Shown here: positions 40,557 through 49,330 of the stretch, piece after piece
Numbering within the stretch: the first letter of the stretch is position 1
How the letters are laid out: every line of letters begins with the position of its first letter
Source: Acrasis kona
Lineage: Eukaryota; Heterolobosea; Eutetramitea; Acrasida; Acrasidae
Reading direction: 5' to 3'
DNA: 64,000 bases
Assembly (NCBI GenBank): GCA_026419775.2
Contig: JAOPGA020000739.1
Span: forward strand, 1 to 64,000
Program-made: the position numbers and the translations under genes
Notes under the pieces: generated by a model
Told to the model about the DNA's origin: nothing
The model's database searches: none
Seen by the model: only the letters and a program-made list of their open reading frames with translations

Positions 40557-41187
40557 GTTGTTTTATTAATATTGTTGAACACATGATTTTTCGATACATT
40601 TATGGATATTGCTGAAACTACAAATTCAGTAGTGCGGATTTAAAAATAGTATGAATTGTACAAAATAATTCAATTTGGGACGGATGTCACGGACATTATA
40701 AACATCCAACGGGGCCAAAACTTTGGTCTGTTCGTGTGATGGACTCCTCTGCTTTATTAACAGCTAATTTCTACAATAAAATTGAAGCTGCTTTTAGCTG
40801 TGGTAGCTTGCCAGACAAATTGCATCACGATATCAACATAACAGTTCATGTCGTATTCTACTCATCACTCGCTTCTGCTGAAGGACATAGCAAGTTTTGA
40901 ATAATCATCATGGCCTAATGGCAGATGGATTGTATCAAGTATTGAAATTCAGCTGCTCAATTATTTAAAAGGGGAAGGCATCAAGCATTTGTTTAATTTA
41001 TTAGTTGTTTTAACATCTCATCTTCTCAATAGTTTAATAATTTCAGAGTTTGGAATTAGCTTTTAACTCAAGTTAAATCAGGGAGGCCTTGATTTTGATG
41101 GGACTTCGTGAGGGCCTTGCCCCGCATCATGCTGATGTTCAATCATTTACAAAGAAAACTTAAACCAAGTCCCGTTGACTTTCCGTC
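40557..41187. other. Spacer with a short unassigned ORF
   Basis: A 53-codon ATG frame at 40739-40900 (MDSSALLTANFYNKIEAAFS at its start) has protein-like composition and could be an exon of the neighbouring decayed locus or of an unrecognised gene. Nothing else is visible. Confidence 0.3.
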
Positions 41188-41600
41188 ATGAAAGAAGGTC
41201 ATATTCAACACGAGTTTCTTGGCTACAAGGACGTGTGCACTTGCGAATCGGTCTGTAAAAGCTGGAGCACTGTTGCAAAATCAGACTGTTGATTCAGACA
41301 AATCATTTGATAACGCGACGTCGAGATGGTCTCAGATATTGGACAATTTGCGCCACAAGCAGTCATCATGTTGGTCGCAACAAAATCAGATAAACGTCAT
41401 TATTCCACACAATCAGTACATACAAGACTTGTTGAAGTTGATGCAAATTTTGAAGTTTCTAGTTCATTCTTCCATGGTAATCCAAGCTTTTTTCGTAAAA
41501 ATATAGGACGCGAAGTGGCGAACTACTTTTTGAAAATGCTGTTCGTTCAATTGTATACAAGAAACCAAAAGAGTCTTGTAGGTGTTGCGTGCTTCTACAT
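41188..41600 (+). pseudogene. Decayed gene combining F-box and small-GTPase sequences
   Basis: At 41188-41289 one frame reads an F-box tail (FLGYKDVCTCESVCKSWS, then TVAKSD). After a stop and a frame change, 41326-41560 reads a Ras/Rab C-terminal half: VIMLVATKSDKR gives a G4-like TKSD, FEVSSSFF gives a G5-like element, and NIGREVANYFLKMLF gives the last helix. The P-loop and switch parts are missing. This is either one fused gene in decay or two relics side by side. Stops and the frame change show that it is not functional. Confidence 0.5.
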
Positions 41601-41928
41601 GAAAAATAAACTTTTCTTCCTCATCCTCAAAGTCATGATTACCCCTGTCGTCATGTTCTCCTCATTATTCTCATAACCATCCAAACGGTCCTCTTCTATG
41701 TTGTAGACGCAAATATCTATTAGCGAACCAATTCTGTCTTTACAACATCAAATAAATCTAAATGGCAGTGCATCCATCCCTCCAGCGACATTACCAGACC
41801 TCTTAGGTTCAAGTATCCAATACCGCAAAAGTCAGACCCATATTGGTCGGAATGTGACAATCATAAATATTTATCAACCGTGCCAACACAGATTATTGAT
41901 GTCAAATTCTTATTTATTTACATATAAT

Positions 41929-42753
41929 TTATCTACGTGCTGCAATTTGTAATAAACCGGCAATAAGGTATAAACCACCAGCAATAACCCACAAGACACC
42001 AGCTTGGGTTTGGAATGATCTGCTGGAACCTGTTCTCAAGAAACTGTGCCATGCGATGGAACCTAGAAGTAACAATACAGAGGCAACAGTGTACATGACT
42101 GTGGCGATACCATTCAAGTACAAACTAGAGATTAAGCTCTTTGGTGCAACTTGGAAGGTTCCGTTGGTGCGGCTGTTCATGTTGCTCATGAAGGTGTGGT
42201 ATAAGAAGATTCCGTCAACGATGGCACCATAGTTGCGGATCAAGAAGTAGGCAAGGATTAGTGAAGAACCAATAATCCAAAGAATAGTTCCTGCATTGAA
42301 GGTGTCGAATCTGGCACTTCCAGCCAACCATAGAGCGGCACCGATAATCATAAGGATACTTCCCAAGAAAAAGGCAATGCTTCCGAAAATGTTCAAAAAG
42401 TGGTAGGGTGTTCTTGTTGTCTTGTTACCAAGGTCAAATCCACCAATGAACGCGAAGATTGATGCTAGTGTGAAGAATGAGAAGGCGATGATCCAAAGAA
42501 CTCCGCTTGCAACGTAGTGGTATCCGAAGTCTGCCAAGCTGATGGCGGCACCGACTAGTAGTAGGACACCTCCAATGAACATGGATAGACCCATAAGGGC
42601 ACCCATGATTTGTGATAAAACTTGTGATTTCGCTTCGACTGGTGCTGCATAAGCTGTCTGTGTTACGGTCGTCTGTGTAACGGTGGTGGCTCCTGGTCCA
42701 TCTAGAACTTTTGTTGGGACTGTTGATGGGAGAACTGTTGTTGTTGTGTTCAT
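41929..42753 (-). CDS. Multi-pass membrane protein, YrhK-like repeats
   Basis: The likely start is the ATG at 42753 (MNTTTTVLPSTV), giving 274 residues. The open frame extends 20 codons further, but that part looks like untranslated leader. About eight hydrophobic helices alternate with short loops, and three similar blocks can be seen: SGVLWIIAFSFFTLAS, GTILWIIGSSLILAY and AGVLWVIAGGLYLIAG. The G-x-LW-x-I pattern resembles YrhK-like two-helix modules. The Thr/Val-rich N-terminus (TTVTQTTVTQTAYAAPVEAK) is probably cytosolic. No transporter or channel signature is recognised. Codon use is balanced, suggesting good expression. Confidence 0.6.
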   Translation of the reverse strand: MNTTTTVLPSTVPTKVLDGPGATTVTQTTVTQTAYAAPVEAKSQVLSQIMGALMGLSMFIGGVLLLVGAAISLADFGYHYVASGVLWIIAFSFFTLASIFAFIGGFDLGNKTTRTPYHFLNIFGSIAFFLGSILMIIGAALWLAGSARFDTFNAGTILWIIGSSLILAYFLIRNYGAIVDGIFLYHTFMSNMNSRTNGTFQVAPKSLISSLYLNGIATVMYTVASVLLLLGSIAWHSFLRTGSSRSFQTQAGVLWVIAGGLYLIAGLLQIAARR

Positions 42754-43584
42754 GTTGTTGTTGTTGTGTTTATTTTGAGTGAAAGATAATTTTATTTGTT
42801 TAAATGCTTGCAAAAATAGATTTTTAATTATAACATGTTAAAAATAGATTTTATTGATTGGGTTGTTTTACCATTTGTCGTTGCATAGCCCTCATCTGTC
42901 TATCAATATCTTAGTCAACATTAAAATCTGTGAATATTGTATAACGTATTAGATAGTAATAAAGCATAACGTCGTATAAAATACGCTGTTTTACTCTGGC
43001 GAACTTACTTGAATTACGCTGCTTGTATGCGACTCTTCTGTATGCTCAGCTTGTAAACTGATATTAACCACGCATGTAACCTTACAGTACATAACTCTGT
43101 TATGTTACTCTCAGAACGTCCACCAAAATATCGTCACGTTGGGATTGGTCGATTCATAACGATCAACACAAATTTAAATCTATTATTATCACTCCGCTTT
43201 ATCCGAACTCGGAATTTGAGATCTATATTTCTATTTACCCGACAGCTGGTTACTCGGTGAGTAACAATGTTTATAGGCTTGTAGAAGATATTATAGCTCC
43301 TAATCTATAGATATTGATATAGAGAGCAAGCACCTCAACAGGTTTCATGTTATAAATGGCAACGAAAAAACGAACTCTAAACCGGTATCGTATGGTCATA
43401 TATCAATGTAGCCATGATATCTTATAAAAGGACTTAGAAGAATCATGCGGAACTCGTGGAAATTGAAATTTCTTGACTATTTTTAAATTAATTTTCACAC
43501 ATTCAATTTGTTTTTTCCGATCACTTTGGAGGACACGTCTGCAAAATTTTGTTTTATTGATTTGTACAAATTTTATAAGACGAA
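42754..43584. other. Divergent intergenic region
   Basis: 831 bp between a minus-strand membrane protein gene and the plus-strand GATA gene, longer than most spacers here. A perfect 7-bp inverted repeat with a 3-base loop (GTTACTCGGTGAGTAAC) lies at 43249-43265. No ORF or RNA is convincing. Confidence 0.4.
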
Positions 43585-44484
43585 ATGCACCTTTGCCCCA
43601 CATCCCCAGACACATCTAAGCACCCTAACGAGACACCAACTGCACGCAGGAGAAGGAGGTCGACAAGTGGAAACACCAGCCCTGTTCATGGTAACCGTAA
43701 TAAGACAGGAAATAGATGCTCAAACTGCAATACTGACAACACTCCTCTATGGCGGAAGGGTGCCGATGGAAATACTTTATGTAACAAATGTGGTGTTTAT
43801 TGGAAGAGACACAATAAGGACCGTCCTATAATAGACCGTCAAGATAACGACGAACATGATGAGGAGGAGCATACCTCCGCCACTACTAGAAGACCCTCCG
43901 TTCATGAAGAGGAACCCTTGATCAAGCCAACGGCTTCTCTACGGTCCCCTTCTAGAAAAAGGTCTCTTACAGTCAAAATAAAGCTTGCCGAACCTGCAGA
44001 GGAAGGTCAAGTAGAGGAAGAAGATGTACAGTGTAAAAAGAAAAAAAGGACGGAAGTTCCAGAGGTTTTAAAAACCGAGCCTAAAGAGACCGTCACGACT
44101 CAAAAGCCAGAGGAGGAAGAAGAACAGCAAGGACAAACGGCGGTGTTCAACGAAGTTACTTTGAAGGACGTCGTGGAACAGAAACCCACCGACATGCAGT
44201 TAGAGCCAAAAACTCCTCCAGCTGTAGATTTTCAACAAGAAGAAAAGCATCAAGTAGAACCAACTGTCACCGAGAGCGACCAATATCCAGAGAAAATCAA
44301 GTCTCTCCAACAACAATTGGCAGCTTTCGCAATCGAACAACAAGAACTAGCGGGCCATAGTACGGAGTCTTTGAATCATCACTTTAAGTGCGACTGCGAT
44401 AGGTTGGGTTACATTTGCAACGATTCTCTCATGTACTGTTGCGACCCCTACTCGCAAATATTCTTAGAATTATCTCCGGTGTAA
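43585..44484 (+). CDS. GATA-type zinc finger transcription factor
   Basis: Single exon, 299 residues. One class IV zinc finger with C-x2-C-x17-C-x2-C spacing lies at about residues 43-75 (RCSNCNTDNTPLWRKGADGN, then TLCNKCGVYWKRH). It is preceded by a basic Arg-rich stretch (TARRRRRSTSG) that may extend DNA contact or serve as a nuclear signal. The middle is acidic and Glu/Gln-rich, as in activation regions. The C-terminus contains a cysteine cluster (HFKCDCDRLGYICND, then YCCDP) that may bind metal, with no known family. It is likely a nuclear regulator binding (A/T)GATA(A/G). Targets are unknown. Confidence 0.88.
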   Translation: MHLCPTSPDTSKHPNETPTARRRRRSTSGNTSPVHGNRNKTGNRCSNCNTDNTPLWRKGADGNTLCNKCGVYWKRHNKDRPIIDRQDNDEHDEEEHTSATTRRPSVHEEEPLIKPTASLRSPSRKRSLTVKIKLAEPAEEGQVEEEDVQCKKKKRTEVPEVLKTEPKETVTTQKPEEEEEQQGQTAVFNEVTLKDVVEQKPTDMQLEPKTPPAVDFQQEEKHQVEPTVTESDQYPEKIKSLQQQLAAFAIEQQELAGHSTESLNHHFKCDCDRLGYICNDSLMYCCDPYSQIFLELSPV

Positions 44485-44694
44485 ACTATAGCTTAACGCT
44501 TGTATGCTTTCGTGTACAAAAATGGGCAAATATAAAATCTTGTATAAAATGATAGGCTCACCACAGGAACCAACGCCGAGGAGCCAAAATAAAAAAGGAC
44601 AACTTTGTAAATTATACGCGTATCTATTTTTAAATATGATTTATTCCAATCAATACCAGCAGATGAAGGAAATTGATATTTTTACAATTGATGT

Positions 44695-47397
44695 TTAATC
44701 AACAATGATTGTTTCGTTCTTGGTGAAGGCACTAATCTTTTCTTCAACGAATACCACATCGTCGTCTTCACAAATAACCTCTTTCTTTGTTACTTTGCTT
44801 TGCTCCATTAGTATTTGAACTGCATTCTTTTTGGGCGTTTCCTCAACGCATTGATCCACCATGTATTCTTCGATGGATATTTCGGGTTCAGGGAAGGTAA
44901 TTACTCCCTGCTTTATTAACATTCTCAAATCATCGTCGTCAAAAGCACTCCTGTCGCTCTTTTTCTTCTTTTTTTTACCACTCATGCTTGGCAGTTCAAA
45001 TTTATTGGATGACTTTTCGTCGTCAAGTTCAACAATATGAAGCACTTCAACATTGGCATTACAAGCATTTAACAAATCAATCCAAATTGTTTGCTTATCG
45101 CTAAGACGGTCGCCAGGACCCTTCACCTCACTAAAAATAGCCTCCTTCTTGTCAATGTTCCACAACAACAGATCTGGCATGCCGCTACGATAATAGTGGT
45201 AGTCTTCTGCAAACATACGGCACACCATACTCAAAGTCCTCCCACCAAGACAAATAATTAAATCGCACAACCAATCAACGTTGTGAGATCCTACACCATC
45301 ACTTCGGCGGATAATACCACTAGATTGACTATCGCTCTTTGCAGGAGATGGTTCATCTGACTCCAAGAAGGAATCGTCCATTTGCATAACATTGACTTTA
45401 CTCCACCTAACAAATTTATTTTGAGCACCTTCGTTCTCACATATCACCCTACGCACCAAATCAGTCATAAAAGATCCGTCTTGGTCGTTAACCATTTTAT
45501 TGAACAAATCATCAAATAACTCTTTACGAGTCACATAAAATGCATCAGTATATACATCGAGTGGCGAATCTTGATATTTACTTTGGAAAGCATAAGGAGC
45601 GGCGTTGGAATCGAAGATAACGTCCCAGCATAACAAACCAAACAAAGTTGCACACAAACTACCTTCGCAGTGAATGCCTTGGTAGTTGTGCGCGAGTAGA
45701 TAGTATTGCAGTGCCAGTTCCTCTACATTCATTCTCTTTTTACCACAGTAAGATCTGAAAACACTTTTTTTACTACTGGACCCATTCGATTCGCGATGAC
45801 CTCGAATGTAAACCTCCTTGAAGGATTTCAGTTGATCAATCAATTGGAATTTATATCTGACCTGTTCTTGTGAGGAGGAGGTTGTTTTGGACAATGATAG
45901 TTTTGGAGAAGGAGTCGAGACATCTTGTAGACGAGATAATCTCTTTTCTAAGGTATATCGGTCGGCTAACCTCAACACCTCATTTTCGGAGGACAATGCT
46001 CTAACACAGATGGTGTGAGCATTACTTTTTTGTTTCAAGTGTTGTTGGTAGTCAAGTGCCAGTCTTTCGTACCATTTACCTCTTGATCCAATTCTAAAGG
46101 GAGAATCTAATAACAAATACAAGAGTTGAGTGGCTTGTTTGTATTGCTTTTGTTTGGTCTCTAGAATATCTCTGACACCTATGTCAACAATTCTAGCATA
46201 TACCCAACCAGCGCTATACCTCAACAAGAAATAATGAGACTTTGACTGCGCTTTATTCTTGAATAAATTTGTTTTCTGGGCTAACTGGAGCGCAGCAGGT
46301 TCAACACACTCTTTGATTGCGGCCTCATAATTTTGTTCTTCAAGAAGAGAATAAAATCGAGATTTCAGTTCGCCTGCTAATTTAAATTCTTCAAATTCCT
46401 CTCTGGAATCAAAGAAACTAAAATTTTTACGCTCTTCGACGGACGGAACGATATATTTTGGAAAATGAATTTTTTTAATAGTATCGGCAAGTACCATGAT
46501 GGTATTGGAGTTGCCACCCCTTGCCTTAATGTGGGTGATTGAAAATATTTTATTAATCATTTTGAATAGTTCTAGATGATGTTCAGATATACAAAGTACA
46601 GCCTCGTTGTTTCCTAATTGCTTCAAGATTTGTAATGTTACATTTTTATAATGGTCTAATTCAGATGTTGGTTCTGTATTTGAGGGCGTGATTTTCTTAA
46701 AGAAGGAACTAATCTTACTTTGCACCTTCTTGTCGCCTTGCTTATTTTTGTTATTTACAAAATTTTTATTGTGTGCATCAACAATTAGATTAATTACATC
46801 AGCTTTTTTTGTAGGGCGTTCCTGCTTACTCAGGTTTCTACAGTATTTATCGGCAACGGTGTTACATTGTTGGGCATTCAATAAATTGAACATTGAGATG
46901 AGGGTTTCTTTTTCTATTTTGTCTGATATTTTATTTTGATGGGTGAGTTTTATGAAATCTTGTTCGGAAAGTTGTTCTATAACCAAATCAACGTCCTCAA
47001 GATCCTTTGAGTATTTAACTCTGAGATCGGACCGAAGAAACCAGGGGCCTTTTCTATTAAAAATCCGCACGAAGAGTTTCTGGCAGGGCTTTGGTAGTGC
47101 TTTATAAATCTCTATTTGCTGCTTCTCATGATCATGCAGAAGGTGAGAGTGCGTTTCTAGTACTGTATCAATTGCGTAGTCAAAGTGCCGCAGATAATAG
47201 GGTTTTCCATCCCACACGATGTCGTCTGTGGAATTGTTAATTGATTGAGAAGACTCAAACGATTGAGACAGGGATTCATTTTCTTCGTCAAACAAATCAT
47301 CTGGTATATCATCTAAATCCAATTTTTGTCGTTTGTCACCTCCATCTTCAAGGTCGCCAGTTTCTGACTTTCTCTTCATTTTTGTAAACAATCGCAA
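44695..47397 (-). CDS. FAN1: FAN1-type structure-specific nuclease
   Basis: Single exon, 900 residues. It begins with an NLS-like KRKSE and acidic region, continues with a SAP-like and helical/TPR-like region, and ends with a VRR-NUC domain near residues 690-820. The nuclease motif is readable: DLIICLGGRTLSMVC, then SGMPDLLLWN, then AIFSEVKGPGDRLSDKQ, supplying the PD-(D/E)xK acidic and lysine residues. FAN1 cuts flaps and incises at DNA interstrand crosslinks. A UBZ ubiquitin-binding finger, found at the N-terminus of the animal protein, is not visible. A lysine-rich patch (GKKKKKKSDR) and an acidic tail follow the catalytic domain. Confidence 0.92.
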   Translation of the reverse strand: MRLFTKMKRKSETGDLEDGGDKRQKLDLDDIPDDLFDEENESLSQSFESSQSINNSTDDIVWDGKPYYLRHFDYAIDTVLETHSHLLHDHEKQQIEIYKALPKPCQKLFVRIFNRKGPWFLRSDLRVKYSKDLEDVDLVIEQLSEQDFIKLTHQNKISDKIEKETLISMFNLLNAQQCNTVADKYCRNLSKQERPTKKADVINLIVDAHNKNFVNNKNKQGDKKVQSKISSFFKKITPSNTEPTSELDHYKNVTLQILKQLGNNEAVLCISEHHLELFKMINKIFSITHIKARGGNSNTIMVLADTIKKIHFPKYIVPSVEERKNFSFFDSREEFEEFKLAGELKSRFYSLLEEQNYEAAIKECVEPAALQLAQKTNLFKNKAQSKSHYFLLRYSAGWVYARIVDIGVRDILETKQKQYKQATQLLYLLLDSPFRIGSRGKWYERLALDYQQHLKQKSNAHTICVRALSSENEVLRLADRYTLEKRLSRLQDVSTPSPKLSLSKTTSSSQEQVRYKFQLIDQLKSFKEVYIRGHRESNGSSSKKSVFRSYCGKKRMNVEELALQYYLLAHNYQGIHCEGSLCATLFGLLCWDVIFDSNAAPYAFQSKYQDSPLDVYTDAFYVTRKELFDDLFNKMVNDQDGSFMTDLVRRVICENEGAQNKFVRWSKVNVMQMDDSFLESDEPSPAKSDSQSSGIIRRSDGVGSHNVDWLCDLIICLGGRTLSMVCRMFAEDYHYYRSGMPDLLLWNIDKKEAIFSEVKGPGDRLSDKQTIWIDLLNACNANVEVLHIVELDDEKSSNKFELPSMSGKKKKKKSDRSAFDDDDLRMLIKQGVITFPEPEISIEEYMVDQCVEETPKKNAVQILMEQSKVTKKEVICEDDDVVFVEEKISAFTKNETIIVD

Positions 47398-47616
47398 GAA
47401 AAAAATGAGGAAAATGATGATTCCTTATTTTTCTTCCCAAAAAGGCAACAAGACTAATACCCCACTACTCAAGGAGTAGAACCAATATTGATATCGTCAA
47501 ATATTCTGACGTATTTAGAACGCTCACAGAACAGGTGGAACATTGTTGTTACATGTTTACATGTTGTTTTGAGTTAAAAAAGCATTTATTTACAGTTTAT
47601 ACATTCTATACATCAT

Positions 47617-48060
47617 TTAAGCAATAGTTAGCTCATCTGAAGACCCATCAATATGAAGAAGGATCCCTCTTCCTTTAGGATGTCCATTCACGAATGTTCC
47701 AACAAAGATATCTCCATTTTCGTAAGTGAGCCTTCCCTGACCGTGGCATTTATGGTTTTGAAATTCACCAACATATTTTACTCCATCTACTTGAAGGTGC
47801 CCTCTACCGTGGCACTTGTCATTGAAAATGTCGCCGTCATATGAACCTCTTCCATAGAAACAAATCATGCCACGACCAGTGAACTTTCCATTTGTGATGT
47901 TGCCTTTGATTATATGCATAATCTCACTGTCCAAATTGATTTCCTCACGGATTAGAATAGGAATAGATGTTGTAACATTCCTGGTTATGGGTAAGGAAAG
48001 CTCAGTAGCGCTTTTTGATCTTGATAGTATGCGGTATGCTTTTTTTAGAGTCTTGAACAT
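47617..48060 (-). CDS. MORN-repeat protein
   Basis: Single exon, 147 residues. After a basic 50-residue N-terminus come three to four MORN-type hairpins: GKFTGRGMICFYGRGSYDGD, then CHGRGHLQVDGVKYVGEF, CHGQGRLTYENGDIFVGTF, and GHPKGRGILLHIDG. The spacing of 20-23 residues is normal. Such proteins bind phospholipids or act as scaffolds at the cortex or in flagellar structures. The specific role is unknown. Confidence 0.85.
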   Translation of the reverse strand: MFKTLKKAYRILSRSKSATELSLPITRNVTTSIPILIREEINLDSEIMHIIKGNITNGKFTGRGMICFYGRGSYDGDIFNDKCHGRGHLQVDGVKYVGEFQNHKCHGQGRLTYENGDIFVGTFVNGHPKGRGILLHIDGSSDELTIA

Positions 48061-48468
48061 TGTTTTGTTTGAATTTGAATCTTGAAAGCAATGCTTTTAT
48101 AGCTAGGCATCACTGACTGTCGCATCACACAACATCACATTTTGATTTGGTTGACCATATATATTATGTGACACTTGGTGATGAGGGAAACCATTTTTTA
48201 GTGTCGTTCTCGCTCAAATTCATTAATGTAGTGATTTCTCATTGCAGTGAGCTTGATTAATTGATTCTCGACATAATTTAATGATAATAATCTCCCTGCC
48301 GAGTTTCGATTCGTTAAATATTTATTTAGCTTCTGTCTTAAAACTGGCTTTTTTATGATTTAGGCCAAACACTGACTGGCACGATTCGCGCGGTAGGTAT
48401 TACTGTACATAGATAAATCGGGTTGACCGAAACAGCTACATTAATTACTGGTTGCATTTTTCAAAACA
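48061..48468. other. Divergent intergenic region
   Basis: Promoter zone between the MORN gene (minus) and the PH gene (plus). AT-rich, without a defined element. Confidence 0.4.
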
Positions 48469-49242
48469 ATGGCGAAGGGTCTTGTCAAGAAAGGACATTT
48501 AGGCAAGTAGTCTATCTTTATATTTTTGACAATAAATTCAGTAAAGAAGGGAGCTCAGTTCAAAAGCAAGAAAAAAAGGTGGTTTGTTCTGACAGACGAC
48601 GTACTCACTTACTACAATGACGAATCCGAATCAAAACCTTTAGGGAGTATTCCAATATCTGAAGTTGTTAAAGTTGAAGTTGTTGGCCAAAACCTGCTGA
48701 TGATGAAGACACCATACAGGGTAAGAAAATACTTCATTTTTCAAATTTGATTTACATTGAAGGATTTTGAACTGACAGCAGATTCTTTATCAGAAGCTAT
48801 CGAGTGGATTGAGGCAATAGAGGATAATATCTCCAAGCTGAAGAAATCTAAAGAGCAACAATCTGCTCGAGTGGAATCTCCATCAGCAAAAAAGGTCGCC
48901 GCAGAATCTGCCAAAAACACGAAACTCCAAGGTGAAATTGAGGAGTGGAAAGTCATGTATGAGTTAGAAAAGAAAAACAACAAAGAGCTGGTCGAAGAAA
49001 TGAACAAGCAGTCTAAAAAAATTACAGAATTAATGAATATGTTGGATCTTAAGACTCAAGAGAACATTACTTTAAAAGCTGCAATTAACAAGAAGACTGG
49101 TGGAGAACAATCCCCAATAACACCAACTTCAAGCGCCGATGATGATATCTTTTCTCTTAAGACTCAACTATCACATGTTACTCAAAAGTGCGACAAACTT
49201 CAATCAAAACTAAAAAAGATACAAGATGTAATCTACGAGTAA
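48469..49242 (+). CDS. PH-domain protein with C-terminal coiled coil
   Basis: Three exons (48469-48502, 48542-48720, 48763-49242) join in frame to give 230 residues. The first intron (39 nt) begins with GC instead of GT (AG|GCAAGT) and is forced by frame. The second is 42 nt. The PH domain covers residues 3-103: KGLVKKGHL, GAQFKSKKKRWFVLTDDVLT, the strands after it, and the closing helix EAIEWIEAIEDNIS with the usual tryptophan. Residues 105-200 form a Lys/Glu-rich coiled coil, and the end forms a second short one. It probably binds phosphoinositides at a membrane and dimerises. No partner can be named. Confidence 0.85.
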
Positions 49243-49330
49243 ATTATTACCTCCGTGCCAACAATGTTGAATAAATTTTGTACTTTTAGTAATATTACAT
49301 AATTTTATTAATGATGTGTCCACAAACAGT

